DNA from: Lentimicrobiaceae bacterium
GTDB taxonomy: Bacteria; Bacteroidota; Bacteroidia; Bacteroidales; F082
Length of the DNA: 64,000 bases
Reading direction: 5' to 3'
Assembly: GCA_015061335.1 (NCBI GenBank)
Contig: SUWT01000002.1
Span: forward strand, 25,229 to 89,228
Below, piece by piece: positions 53,304 to 63,240 of the stretch (positions within the stretch are counted from its first letter, which is position 1; every line of letters begins with the position of its first letter). Below the pieces are notes generated by a model. That model saw nothing but the letters and a program-made list of their open reading frames with translations. It made no database searches and had not been told where the DNA came from. The translations under genes were made by a program, and so were the position numbers.

Positions 53304-54473
53304 ATGAACAATTTTATTTATAACATTCCAACCAAAGTATATTTCGGTGAGAATCAATTAATACATTTATGTGAAGAATTGAAGAAATTTGGAACACGAG
53401 TGTTGTTGACTTACGGAGGCGGCTCTATAAAGAAAATAAGCCTTTACGATAAGATTATGGCTGAGATGAATAAAAATGGATTTGAGGTCTTTGAACTCTC
53501 TGGCATAGAGCCTAATCCTCGTATTGACTCTGTTCGTAAGGGTGCACAAATGTGCAAGGAACATAATATTGATGTTTTGTTAGCTGTTGGAGGAGGTTCA
53601 ACAATTGATGCCACGAAATTTATGGCAGCAGGTGCTCTTGTAGATCACGATCCTTGGGACTTCTTCAATGAAAAAAGAGCCACTATCAATGATGCCTTAC
53701 CTATCGTCTCAATATTAACACTCTCCGCTACAGGTTCTGAAATGGATACTGGTGGCGTCATCAGCAATCCTGAGACGAACGATAAAATAGGTCGTCTCGA
53801 CCCACATTTGTTGCCAAAAGTCTCTTTCCTCGACCCGACAAACACATATTCAGTAAATGAATATCAAACAGCATGTGGATCTGTCGATATAATGTCTCAT
53901 ATTATTGAAGTATATTTTAATATGGAGCCAGATCTTTATATGCTCGACTGCTTTATGGAAGGTATGTTGAGAACTGTCGTGAAATACGCTCCGATAGCAA
54001 TGAGAGAACCTGATAATTATGAGGCAAGAGCTAATTTGATGTGGACATCTTCCTGGGCTATAAATGGTTTTATTAACGGAGGAAGAGCTAAGGCTTGGAG
54101 TTGTCACCCCATGGAACATGAATTATCAGCTTATTATGACATAACTCATGGTCTCGGCCTTGCGATTTTAACACCTCGTTGGATGGAATACTGCCTGGAT
54201 GAAAATAATGTCTCTAAATACGTTCAATTTGCAACAAATGTATTTGGTGTAGATTCAAATCAAGATCAAATGTCTATTGCAAGAGAAGGTATTAAACGAC
54301 TTTACGATTTCTTCTTCACTACATTAGGATTGAAAAATAATCTTTCTGAAATTGGAATCGGAAGAGAAAACTTTGCAATAATGGCTAAGAAAGCCTGTGG
54401 TAAAGGCATTCTCAAAGGATTTAGGAATCTCACTCCTGAAGATGTGGAAAAGATATATGAAATGTGCCTTTAA
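53304..54473 (+). CDS. Iron-containing alcohol dehydrogenase
   Basis: 389 aa; 'LLTYGGGSIKKISLYDKI', 'LAVGGGSTIDATKFMAAGA', 'ELSAYYDITHGLGLAILTPRWMEY'. Confidence 0.93.
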   Translation: MNNFIYNIPTKVYFGENQLIHLCEELKKFGTRVLLTYGGGSIKKISLYDKIMAEMNKNGFEVFELSGIEPNPRIDSVRKGAQMCKEHNIDVLLAVGGGSTIDATKFMAAGALVDHDPWDFFNEKRATINDALPIVSILTLSATGSEMDTGGVISNPETNDKIGRLDPHLLPKVSFLDPTNTYSVNEYQTACGSVDIMSHIIEVYFNMEPDLYMLDCFMEGMLRTVVKYAPIAMREPDNYEARANLMWTSSWAINGFINGGRAKAWSCHPMEHELSAYYDITHGLGLAILTPRWMEYCLDENNVSKYVQFATNVFGVDSNQDQMSIAREGIKRLYDFFFTTLGLKNNLSEIGIGRENFAIMAKKACGKGILKGFRNLTPEDVEKIYEMCL

Positions 54474-54507
54474 TAATTTGATTTTTAAATGATTAATTAA
54501 TATTAAA

Positions 54508-56157
54508 ATGAAAAGATTCTTAACAATTTTAGTTTTGCTGGGATTTGCATTCTCATTAAAAGCCCAGATTTCACCTAACAAATATTGGGTGCAGTTTACG
54601 GACAAGAATAATTCACCTTATTCTATCGACAATCCTCAGGAATATCTTAGTGAGCGAGCTCTGGAAAGACGTCAAGCTTACGGAATAGCTATTGATGAGT
54701 ATGATATTCCCGTGAATCCATCTTATTTGCAGGCTGTACAAGAAACAGGTGCGACATTATTAAATCCGTCAAAGTGGTTAAATGGAGTTACTATCTATAC
54801 CACTGATCCATCAGTACTTGCTGCAATTGAGGCATTGCCTTTCGTTGAAGGAACACGTCGCTTCTATGATGAGCCCTTGAAGCAAGAAATTAAAGAAAAG
54901 ACTTTCTTCGCAGAAGAATTTTTAAATCCATTAAGTAAGGATACTAAAGAAATAAAAAATTATTACGGATATGCTTATCCTCAAATTAACCAACTGAATG
55001 GTATTGAGTTACATAATATGGGTTTTAAAGGTGAAGGTATGTTAATAGGTGTTTGTGATGGTGGCTTTGATGGAGCTGATTCACATGACGCTTTTAGCCA
55101 AATCATCAATGATGGCCGTTTGCTCGGTACTTATAATTTTGTTGATGGAAACACTAATGTTTGGCACTCATCGACACATGGAACTAATGTTTGGGGCTTG
55201 ATGGGTGGCAATGTGCCAGATACTTATGTCGGTACAGCTCCGATGGCATCATATTTCTTATGTACTACAGAAGATGTTAATAGTGAAAACGTTATTGAAG
55301 AATACAACTGGGTTTCTGCCCTTGAACTTCTTGATAGTATCGGAGTTGATGTCGTTAATACTTCTTTAGGATATGTTACTTTCGATTTGCCACAGTGGGA
55401 TCATACATATCAACATTTAGATGGTGCAACAGCAGTTATAACAATAGGTTCTGAGATAGCATGTAGCCGTGGTATCTTATGTGTAAATTCAGCAGGTAAT
55501 GACGGAGATACAAGTAATCCTTATATTTCAGCTCCAGCCGATGGAGAGATGACATTCACAATAGGAGCTGTGGGTACAAACGGAAATAGGGCTTATTTTA
55601 GCTCAATAGGACCAACCTTCGATGGTAGAATAAAACCTGACGTTATGGCACATGGATATGGAACCTCAGTGCCTTCATATGGAAATGTCTATTATGAAGG
55701 CTCCGGAACATCATACTCATCACCTGTAATGGCCGGTATGCTCACATGTTTATGGCAGGCAAGAAAAGATAAGTCATCAGAAGATATTCGCAATATCGTT
55801 AGATTGGCATCAAATAATTCAGAAAATCCAAATAACGAATATGGATACGGTATCCCTGATATGATGCTTGCTATGGATCTCTTAAGCCAAGAAGAAATAC
55901 ATTATTCTGAGCAAAATTCATTGCTTCAGTTGTATCCAAACCCTTCAAACGGTGATGTTAATATTAATCTTATGACAGCTGAAAATCTTCGTGTCAATAT
56001 CTATAATCAGATAGGACAGATAATATATAATATTGATTTTCAAGATGATAATACTGAAAGATTGACTAATGTTATAAGAAATCTTAATGAAGGTATGTAT
56101 TACATTAATGTAATAGGAGATACTGAAAGTCAAACCATTAAATATATTAAGTATTAA
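54508..56157 (+). CDS. S8 (subtilisin-like) serine peptidase with T9SS type A sorting domain
   Basis: 549 aa; 'GVCDGGFDGADSHDAF', 'SSTHGTNVWGLMGG', 'GSGTSYSSPVMAGMLTCLWQA'; C-terminal 'LQLYPNPSNGDVNI...GMYYINVIGDTESQTIKYIKY'. Confidence 0.93.
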   Translation: MKRFLTILVLLGFAFSLKAQISPNKYWVQFTDKNNSPYSIDNPQEYLSERALERRQAYGIAIDEYDIPVNPSYLQAVQETGATLLNPSKWLNGVTIYTTDPSVLAAIEALPFVEGTRRFYDEPLKQEIKEKTFFAEEFLNPLSKDTKEIKNYYGYAYPQINQLNGIELHNMGFKGEGMLIGVCDGGFDGADSHDAFSQIINDGRLLGTYNFVDGNTNVWHSSTHGTNVWGLMGGNVPDTYVGTAPMASYFLCTTEDVNSENVIEEYNWVSALELLDSIGVDVVNTSLGYVTFDLPQWDHTYQHLDGATAVITIGSEIACSRGILCVNSAGNDGDTSNPYISAPADGEMTFTIGAVGTNGNRAYFSSIGPTFDGRIKPDVMAHGYGTSVPSYGNVYYEGSGTSYSSPVMAGMLTCLWQARKDKSSEDIRNIVRLASNNSENPNNEYGYGIPDMMLAMDLLSQEEIHYSEQNSLLQLYPNPSNGDVNINLMTAENLRVNIYNQIGQIIYNIDFQDDNTERLTNVIRNLNEGMYYINVIGDTESQTIKYIKY

Positions 56158-56228
56158 GCATTTACAAAAAAAATATTAAAATAATAAAAAAAATCGCTGT
56201 AAAGTGTTGCACATAATAAAAAATGTTG

Positions 56229-56236
56229 TATCTTTG
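56229..56236 (+). promoter_or_regulatory. -7 box TATCTTTG upstream of tRNA-Leu
   Basis: TATCTTTG 13 nt upstream of the tRNA start. Confidence 0.65.
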
Positions 56237-56249
56237 CAGCGATTTTAAA

Positions 56250-56333
56250 GCCCAGGTGGTGAAATTGGTAGACACGCCACTTTGAGGGGGTGGTGACGAA
56301 TGCGTCGTGCAAGTTCGACTCTTGTCCTGGGCA
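56250..56333 (+). tRNA. tRNA-Leu (GAG anticodon)
   Basis: GCCCAGG/CCTGGGC acceptor stem, TTGAGGG anticodon loop, AGTTCGACT T-arm. Confidence 0.93.
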
Positions 56334-56351
56334 CAACACCAAAAGCTTAAT

Positions 56352-56435
56352 GCCCATGTGGTGAAATTGGTAAACACGCTACATTCAGGGTGTAGTGAGC
56401 TTAAGCTCTTGGAAGTTCGAGTCTTCTCATGGGCA
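56352..56435 (+). tRNA. tRNA-Leu (CAG anticodon)
   Basis: GCCCATG/CATGGGC acceptor stem, TTCAGGG anticodon loop. Confidence 0.93.
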
Positions 56436-56441
56436 CAATGC

Positions 56442-56467
56442 AATCCGGTCTTATACTGGATTTTTTT
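56442..56467 (+). terminator. Intrinsic terminator after tRNA-Leu pair
   Basis: AATCCG-GTCTTATAC-TGGATT followed by T-run. Confidence 0.65.
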
Positions 56468-56479
56468 GTATTAATAATC

Positions 56480-57535
56480 ATGAGGATAGCTTTCCTACAT
56501 ACAGTCCCATCGTTCAAGGAGATAAATGACCTTATCTCCGACATATCTTTAACAGCCTCTGAAGATATTTTTCAAGTATATGAATATGATTGCCTTTATA
56601 AAGGAAACAATATTGTTAAAGCATTATTTTATTTTAGAAGATTCTTGAAAAAGAATAAAATTGATATAGTTCATACATATTATTACATCGATGCATATTT
56701 GGCTTATAAGATCTGTAATAAATTGAAAATCAAAGTTGTATTCTCAAATTATTTTTATCATTCCGACTTGAAAGGTATAAAAAAAAGAATCTTTAATACT
56801 GTATTAAAAAACACTAATATCATATTCCAAACAGAAACTCAAAAGAAATATTATTTTTCAAATTATAAGTTTAATATAGATAATATAGAGTCTTGTTTCA
56901 CTTTGTATCATGCTTATAGATTTGAAAGAATTGATAATCAAGAATTTCAATCCTTAAGAGATGAATATTTCATTGATGATCTGAAATATCTTATAGGAAC
57001 TATAGGTGATTTTTCTCCAGCACATGATGTGATGAACATATTTAAAATGGTCAAAAAACTGAGAAAAACCGGAAGAAACTTCATCTGTCTTATAGCAGGA
57101 GGTGCTCTGGAAGAATATGACTCATATTATGATAATTGTCGTTATTATTATCTGATTCAGGGTTTGGATAATTACATTTATTATTTAAATCACAGAGATG
57201 ATACAACCAATATATTATCACAGCTGGACGCTTTTGTGTATCATTCTGATAATGAAGCAGTCGCATTACCTGTCATTGAAGCTATGGTAATGGGTGTGAA
57301 TATTGTCGTTAATGATTGTGAGATGATAAAAGAATTAACTCACAATGGGAAATATGCAACATTATTCATTAGTAATGACGAAAAAGATTTCGCATTAAAA
57401 ACACGTGAGGTTCTTAATAATCTTGATGATTATCAACTTATTTCCGAGACAATTAAAGAAGAATGCAGATGTATTTTCTCTATGGAAAAGCATGTTTTAG
57501 GACTTAAAAATATCTATTCTAAACTATTAGATTGA
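56480..57535 (+). CDS. Glycosyltransferase family 4-like protein
   Basis: MRIAFLHTVPSFKE; 'IDIVHTYYYIDAYLAYKIC', 'IGTIGDFSPAHD', 'YHSDNEAVALPVIEAMVMG'. Confidence 0.8.
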   Translation: MRIAFLHTVPSFKEINDLISDISLTASEDIFQVYEYDCLYKGNNIVKALFYFRRFLKKNKIDIVHTYYYIDAYLAYKICNKLKIKVVFSNYFYHSDLKGIKKRIFNTVLKNTNIIFQTETQKKYYFSNYKFNIDNIESCFTLYHAYRFERIDNQEFQSLRDEYFIDDLKYLIGTIGDFSPAHDVMNIFKMVKKLRKTGRNFICLIAGGALEEYDSYYDNCRYYYLIQGLDNYIYYLNHRDDTTNILSQLDAFVYHSDNEAVALPVIEAMVMGVNIVVNDCEMIKELTHNGKYATLFISNDEKDFALKTREVLNNLDDYQLISETIKEECRCIFSMEKHVLGLKNIYSKLLD

Positions 57536-57566
57536 CAAAAATTATTATATTTGTCAATTAAAAATA

Positions 57567-58115
57567 ATGTTTATGAAAGATAATTATAATTTTTCTGAAT
57601 TGGCGAAGATTCGTCAAAGCGACAGAAAATACAAGGCAGACCCTGTTGAAAAAGAAGTGTTGATACAATGTGTTGAGACAGCACGTTTATCTCCATCAGC
57701 TAATAATTCACAACCATGGAAATTTATCATTGTAGATGATTTTAAAAAGAAAGAGCAGATAGCAGAATGTTCCATAGGACTTGGTATGAATAAGTTTACA
57801 CATCAATGCCCTGTTATTGTTGCTGTTGTATTAGAAAAACAGAATTTTATGTCATCAATAGGCAGCATCATAAAGAACAAAGATTATTGTCTTTTTGATA
57901 TTGGTATTGCCGTTAATCAATTTTGTCTGCAGGCGGCTGCTTTAGGACTTGGCACATGTATTATAGGATGGTTCGACGAGAAGAAGATAAAGAAGATACT
58001 AGGAGTTGGTAATAGACGTATTCCTTTGTTGATCAGTGTTGGTTATCCTGATTCTTCTACTAGAGATAAAGTAAGAAAACCAATAGAAGAGATGAGTAGT
58101 TGGAATAAATATTAA
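57567..58115 (+). CDS. Nitroreductase family protein
   Basis: 'IRQSDRKYKADPVEKE', 'ARLSPSANNSQPWKFIIV', 'FCLQAAALGLGTCIIGWF'. Confidence 0.92.
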   Translation: MFMKDNYNFSELAKIRQSDRKYKADPVEKEVLIQCVETARLSPSANNSQPWKFIIVDDFKKKEQIAECSIGLGMNKFTHQCPVIVAVVLEKQNFMSSIGSIIKNKDYCLFDIGIAVNQFCLQAAALGLGTCIIGWFDEKKIKKILGVGNRRIPLLISVGYPDSSTRDKVRKPIEEMSSWNKY

Positions 58116-58135
58116 TAATTAACAATATAAAAATC

Positions 58136-60142
58136 ATGGAAAAAATAGACAATGAAAACATGAGCTTACCGGAAAACGCACAGCGTGAATTAGCTCCAGG
58201 TGAGGTTTACAAACCCATTTTATCTTCCGATAATAAATACAAGGAAGTGACGGTGTGGTCTGTCACCATCGGTCTTCTGATGACGATATTATTTTCTGCC
58301 GCAGCCGCCTATCTCGGCTTGAAAGTTGGTCAGGTCTTTGAAGCGGCGATCCCTATCGCCATCATAGCCATCGGTCTCTCGGGTGTTGCGAAGAAAAACG
58401 ACGCTCTCTCTCAAAACGTCATCATACAATCTATCGGTGGCTGCTCCGGCGGCGTGGTGGCAGGTGCCATCTTCACATTACCTGCTCTTTATATCTTACA
58501 AGGTAAAGGCTACGAAATAGAAATCAATTATATGCAAGTATTCCTCGCTTCTTTGTTGGGCGGTATCTTAGGAATACTTTTTTTAATTCCTTTCAGAAAA
58601 TATTTTGTCAAGGAACAACACGGCAAGTTCCCGTTCCCGGAAGCAACAGCCACGACACAGGTACTCGTCAGCGGACAAAAGAAAGGCAAGGATTCTTTGT
58701 TGTTGGTCGTCAGCGGTTTGATTGGCGGCGTCTATGACTTCCTCGTCTCAACATTTGGTTTATGGACCGAGACATTATCAACTAAGGTAATGACATGGGG
58801 ACTCGCTGTAGCCGACAGCGCAAAACTGATGTTTAAGGTAAATGTCGGTGCTGCTGTCTTAGGTCTCGGTTATATCATCGGATTGAAATACGCTTTTATA
58901 ATATGCTGCGGTTCAATGTTGGTTTGGTTCGTCATCATTCCTGGAATGAATATCTTCTGGGGTAATGAAATCATCGACCTTATGAATTCCGGTATCACAA
59001 TGACGATAGGACAGATGGAACCGGAGATGATATTTAAAGAATACGCACGTCATATCGGTATCGGCGGTATCGCGATGGCTGGCGTGGTAAGTATCATCAA
59101 GTCGTGGGGCGTGATAAAATCGTCTGTCGGCTTGGCTGCCAACGAATTTAAAGGAAAGAAAAACAATGTGACTGAGACACGTACCGACAGTGACCTCTCG
59201 ATGAAATTCGTTGTCATCGGTATTGTTATTGTTTTAATCATCACTTTCTTCTTCTTCTGGTTCGGCGTCGTTCATAATGTAAAACACGCTTTGGTAGGCA
59301 TCTTAGTCGTGGCAGTGATTTCATTCTTGTTTACTACAGTAGCAGCAAACGCTATCGCTATAGTCGGTTCAAATCCTGTTAGCGGTATGACGCTTATGAC
59401 TTTGATATTAGCATCTTTAGTCATGGTAGCAGCCGGATTGAGCGGTGCGATGGGAATGACGGCAGCCTTGATAATAGGCGGCGTGGTCTGTACTGCATTG
59501 GCTGTAGCAGGCGCATTCATCACCGACTTAAAGGTAGGTTACTGGATTGGAACTACACCTAAGAATCAAGAGATATGGAAGTTTGTCGGTGTTGCTGTCG
59601 CAGCAGCTACGGTGGCAGGTGTCATCATGGTTTTAAATAAAGCATACGGTTTTGTCTGTGACGACGCATTGGTCGCTCCTCAGGCAAACGCTATGTCGGC
59701 AGTCATAGAACCAATGATGTCGGGTGGCAGCGCACCTTGGCTGTTATACGGCATAGGCGCAGTTATCGCATTGATATTGACAGTCGCTAAGATTCCTGCA
59801 TTGCCATTCGCACTCGGTATGTTTATCCCAATAGATTTGAATATACCTTTATTAATAGGAGGCGCAATCTCATGGTATGTAAGCACACGCAGCAAAGACG
59901 AAGCACTCAACAACGCACGTAACAACAGAGGTACTCTCATCGCTTCAGGTTTCATAGCAGGCGGTGCCTTGATGGGTGTCGTCAGCGCAATCTTGAAGTT
60001 CGCTAATGTCGATTTGATTGTAAGAACAGCCGACGGAACAGCGTTTGCACAGACGCCGTGGGCTTCATTGGTAGCATTATTCATGTACGTCGCAATCATC
60101 ATTTACATGATATGGGATTCCAAAAGAGCGAAAACAGAATAA
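58136..60142 (+). CDS. OPT family oligopeptide transporter
   Basis: 668 aa; 'YLGLKVGQVFEAAIPIAIIAIGLS', 'GKFPFPEATATTQVLVSGQ', many TM helices. Confidence 0.92.
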   Translation: MEKIDNENMSLPENAQRELAPGEVYKPILSSDNKYKEVTVWSVTIGLLMTILFSAAAAYLGLKVGQVFEAAIPIAIIAIGLSGVAKKNDALSQNVIIQSIGGCSGGVVAGAIFTLPALYILQGKGYEIEINYMQVFLASLLGGILGILFLIPFRKYFVKEQHGKFPFPEATATTQVLVSGQKKGKDSLLLVVSGLIGGVYDFLVSTFGLWTETLSTKVMTWGLAVADSAKLMFKVNVGAAVLGLGYIIGLKYAFIICCGSMLVWFVIIPGMNIFWGNEIIDLMNSGITMTIGQMEPEMIFKEYARHIGIGGIAMAGVVSIIKSWGVIKSSVGLAANEFKGKKNNVTETRTDSDLSMKFVVIGIVIVLIITFFFFWFGVVHNVKHALVGILVVAVISFLFTTVAANAIAIVGSNPVSGMTLMTLILASLVMVAAGLSGAMGMTAALIIGGVVCTALAVAGAFITDLKVGYWIGTTPKNQEIWKFVGVAVAAATVAGVIMVLNKAYGFVCDDALVAPQANAMSAVIEPMMSGGSAPWLLYGIGAVIALILTVAKIPALPFALGMFIPIDLNIPLLIGGAISWYVSTRSKDEALNNARNNRGTLIASGFIAGGALMGVVSAILKFANVDLIVRTADGTAFAQTPWASLVALFMYVAIIIYMIWDSKRAKTE

Positions 60143-60164
60143 TAGACTTAATAATAATGTGGTT

Positions 60165-60503
60165 ATGACAAAGATATTAATGCTTAAATTTGTTGATAGC
60201 ACTTATAAAGAATGCGAAGTGACTGGAAGAGATATGGGCGGTGATGATGTTTACTACATGCCTTTATCGTCTTTGAAATTAGGAAGAGTAGCATGGGATA
60301 CAAATAACAATCACATAAATCATTATGTTGAGGTTTGTGAGTTGGGTACTGATTTTGTTGTTGTTGAAGTTTATAATTGGAGAGGAAACAAATTGGGTGG
60401 TCCTTATAAATTATATGCAGGCGACGAAAAAGGAGGCAGCTATTACTTTGGCGAATGGTCATATGGTTATTCCGTATCTCTTGTATGGAGTGAAATGAAA
60501 TGA
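60165..60503 (+). CDS. Hypothetical small protein
   Basis: 112 aa from ATG 60165; ORF-supported only. Confidence 0.5.
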   Translation: MTKILMLKFVDSTYKECEVTGRDMGGDDVYYMPLSSLKLGRVAWDTNNNHINHYVEVCELGTDFVVVEVYNWRGNKLGGPYKLYAGDEKGGSYYFGEWSYGYSVSLVWSEMK

Positions 60504-60533
60504 AATAAGATAAGATTAAAATAAATTAACATT

Positions 60534-61748
60534 ATGGAAAAATTATTAGATAAATTTTTAAGATATGTCTCCATTGATACGATGTCAGATCCAGAGTCAG
60601 AGACACAGCCAAGTTCAGAGAAACAGTTTAATCTTCTAAGAATGCTTCGCGATGAGTTGGAAGCTATGGGAATAAAAGCCGAACTTGATGAATTCGGTTA
60701 CGTCATGGCGACTATTCCTTCAAACATCGAGAAAGAAGTTCCTGCCATCGGTTTCATCGCTCACGTAGATACATCACCTGACGCTTCGGGCAAAGATGTG
60801 AAGCCTCAAATCATCGAGAATTATCAAGGTGGTGACATCATGCTTAACGCGGAGAAAGACATCGTTTTGAAAGTCTCTGATTTCCCTGAGATGCAGAACT
60901 ACATCGGCAAGACTATGATAACAACTGACGGAACAACATTGTTAGGTGCCGACGACAAAGGCGGCGTTGCTGCTATCATGTATGCGGCTCAATATCTCAT
61001 GGAACATCCTGAGGTGAAACATGGCGAGATTAAAATCGGCTTCACTCCTGATGAAGAAGTAGGTCGTGGCGTGGTGAAATTTGACGTCAAGAGATTCGGT
61101 GCTAAATATGCATACACTATCGACGGCGGCGAAATAGGGGAGTTGGAGTATGAAAACTTCAATGCTGCTGTAGCTAAGATTCATATCCAAGGAGTTAACA
61201 TACATCCAGGTTATGCAAAAGGCAAGATGGTCAATTCAATGCAGATAGCAATGGAACTCAATGCTATGCTTCCTGTCGATCAACGTCCTGAGTTTACTTG
61301 CGGTTATGAAGGTTTCTATCATCTTACAGATATAAAAGGAACAGTTGAAGAGACTTCGATGCAATATATCATCCGTGACCATGACAGAGCTAAGTTCGAA
61401 GAAAAGAAAACTTTGATTAATTCTATCGTTGAGTTCTTAAATAAGAAATATAATGGCGCAGTCAATGTTGAGATGAAAGACCAATATTACAATATGCGTC
61501 AGGAGGTGGAACCGCATTATTTCATCGTGGAGAAAGCTATCAAGGCTATCGAGATGGCAGGCATCAAACCAAAGGTACAGCCTATCCGTGGCGGTACCGA
61601 CGGCGCAAACCTGAGTTTCATGGGATTGCCTTGTCCTAACATTTTCGCTGGCGGACATAACTTCCATGGCAAATATGAATACGTTCCGTTGGAAAGTATG
61701 GAGAAAGCATCAGAAGTGATTTTGAATATTATTAGTTTGTTTGTTTAA
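60534..61748 (+). CDS. pepT: Peptidase T
   Basis: 404 aa; 'GFIAHVDTSPDASG', 'TTLLGADDKGGVAAIMYA', 'GFTPDEEVGRG', 'IRGGTDGANLSFMGLPCPNIFAGGHNFHGKYEYVP'. Confidence 0.96.
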   Translation: MEKLLDKFLRYVSIDTMSDPESETQPSSEKQFNLLRMLRDELEAMGIKAELDEFGYVMATIPSNIEKEVPAIGFIAHVDTSPDASGKDVKPQIIENYQGGDIMLNAEKDIVLKVSDFPEMQNYIGKTMITTDGTTLLGADDKGGVAAIMYAAQYLMEHPEVKHGEIKIGFTPDEEVGRGVVKFDVKRFGAKYAYTIDGGEIGELEYENFNAAVAKIHIQGVNIHPGYAKGKMVNSMQIAMELNAMLPVDQRPEFTCGYEGFYHLTDIKGTVEETSMQYIIRDHDRAKFEEKKTLINSIVEFLNKKYNGAVNVEMKDQYYNMRQEVEPHYFIVEKAIKAIEMAGIKPKVQPIRGGTDGANLSFMGLPCPNIFAGGHNFHGKYEYVPLESMEKASEVILNIISLFV

Positions 61749-61752
61749 TGGC

Positions 61753-61826
61753 AATGAGCAATGTGCTGTGAGCATAGAGCATTTTAATTATGCTAAGCTC
61801 ATGGCTCATTACTCATGGCTCATAGC
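61753..61826. repeat. Inverted pair of heptamer arrays in pepT/5'-nucleotidase gap
   Basis: CAATGAG CAATGTG CTGTGAG CATAGAG CATTTTA ... CTCATGG CTCATTA CTCATGG CTCATAG; the two arms are imperfectly complementary (about 20/29 by eye). Confidence 0.9.
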
Positions 61827-61834
61827 TTAAAAAA

Positions 61835-62770
61835 ATGGCAGTCGATTTATCAGAAGTATTAGTTGTAGGTGTCACAGCGCGAGCTTTGTTTAATCTTGAA
61901 GCGGAAAACGACATCTTCGAGAAAGAAGGCGTTAGAAAGTACAGAGAGTATCAAGATAAGAATCAAGACGTTCCATTGGAAATGGGAACTGCGTTCTATC
62001 TTGTGAAAAGTCTTTTGGAATTGAACAAGCAGGCTCATAAACCTGTCGTTGAAGTCGTCGTTATGTCGCGTAACAGTCCGGAGACTGGACTTAGAATTCT
62101 GAAGTCTATTGAGAAATATGAACTTGACATAACAAGATTGGCTTTTTCAGGTGGTGAACCTATATCACCTTATATTGATGCTTTCGGAGTCGATTTGTTT
62201 TTGTCGAAAGATGAGAACAGTGTTCAGGCTGTGATAGATGCTCATAGTAATTGTGCGGCTGCTGTCATTTATGAGCCGCCTACTGAATTCAACCCGGCGA
62301 CAAATACAGTGAAGATAGCCTTCGATGCTGATGCTGTTTTGTTCAACGAAGAATCAGAGTTACGTTTCAAGAAAGAAGGCATTGACTCGTTCAGTAAGTA
62401 CGAAAAAGAAAACAAAGACGTTCCTTTGCAGGAAGGACCCTTTGCCAAGCTGTTGAAGAAACTCTCTAAGATACAAGAGAGTCTTCCTGTTACGGTAGAA
62501 CTCTCTCCATTGAGATTAGCTATCGTTTCGTCACGTAGTGCGCCGGCTCACATGAGAGTCATCAACACATTGAAAAAATGGGGCGTTTATGTCAATGAAG
62601 TATATTTTCTAGGCGGAATGCCGAAGGATAAGGTTCTCAAAGCATTCGGAGCGCATATCTTTTTCGACGATCAAGACATACATCTTGAAAGTTCTAGTAA
62701 GGTCGTTCCTTCCGGAAAGGTGCCATATAGCTCTAATTCACCTTTGAAACAATTGGGAATTGAGAATTAG
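61835..62770 (+). CDS. 5'-nucleotidase, cytosolic cN-I-like family
   Basis: 311 aa; 'LVVGVTARALFNLEAEN', 'VVVMSRNSPETGLRILKSI', 'KIAFDADAVLFNEESE'. Confidence 0.85.
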   Translation: MAVDLSEVLVVGVTARALFNLEAENDIFEKEGVRKYREYQDKNQDVPLEMGTAFYLVKSLLELNKQAHKPVVEVVVMSRNSPETGLRILKSIEKYELDITRLAFSGGEPISPYIDAFGVDLFLSKDENSVQAVIDAHSNCAAAVIYEPPTEFNPATNTVKIAFDADAVLFNEESELRFKKEGIDSFSKYEKENKDVPLQEGPFAKLLKKLSKIQESLPVTVELSPLRLAIVSSRSAPAHMRVINTLKKWGVYVNEVYFLGGMPKDKVLKAFGAHIFFDDQDIHLESSSKVVPSGKVPYSSNSPLKQLGIEN

Positions 62771-62798
62771 GAATTGAGAATTAGGAATTAGGAATTAT
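62757..62798. repeat. Six heptamers GAATTGA/GAATTAG/GAATTAT spanning the 5'-nucleotidase stop codon
   Basis: GAATTGA GAATTAG GAATTGA GAATTAG GAATTAG GAATTAT; TAG stop 62768-62770 in unit 2. Confidence 0.95.
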
Positions 62799-62864
62799 TG
62801 TAATATGTGGAGGTTATATTGAAGCGTTTATGAAATGATTATAAATAAATTAAAATAACAAATT

Positions 62865-63239
62865 ATGAAATTAAAGAATATTTTATTAGGAGGTTTATTA
62901 GTATTCGCATTATCAACATGTGATACAAAGAAAGAAGTAAAAACTATTGAAGTACAAGAGTTTAAGACAGAGATAGCGAAGCCAAACGTGCAATTGATTG
63001 ATGTCAGAGATGCAGAATTATATTCAGAAGGACATATTCCTGGAGCTATGAATATCGAATTGTCATCAGAGAATTTCGTTGATATGATTCAGACATTAGA
63101 TAAGAAAAATCCAGTTGCAGTCTATTGTCGCGGAGGAGGACAAAGTGCAGAAGCCGCACAGAAGCTCAATGAAGCTGGTTTTGAAGTTATTGAACTTCAA
63201 GGCGGTTTTTTAACATGGGATGGCGAAGTCGAGAAATAA
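62865..63239 (+). CDS. Rhodanese-like domain lipoprotein
   Basis: 124 aa; lipobox 'ALSTCDTKK'; 'LIDVRDAELYSEGHIPGAMNIE', 'VAVYCRGGGQSAEAAQKL'. Confidence 0.92.
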   Translation: MKLKNILLGGLLVFALSTCDTKKEVKTIEVQEFKTEIAKPNVQLIDVRDAELYSEGHIPGAMNIELSSENFVDMIQTLDKKNPVAVYCRGGGQSAEAAQKLNEAGFEVIELQGGFLTWDGEVEK

Positions 63240-63240
63240 A

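Noticed and set aside
56154-56443. 67- and 93-aa minus-strand ORFs
   Set aside because: Antisense translations of the two tRNA-Leu genes ('CPGQESNLHDAF', 'CAQDKSRTCTTHSS').
59680-60102. 140-aa antisense ORF opposite the OPT transporter
   Set aside because: Low-complexity A/I/P-rich shadow of a membrane-protein gene.
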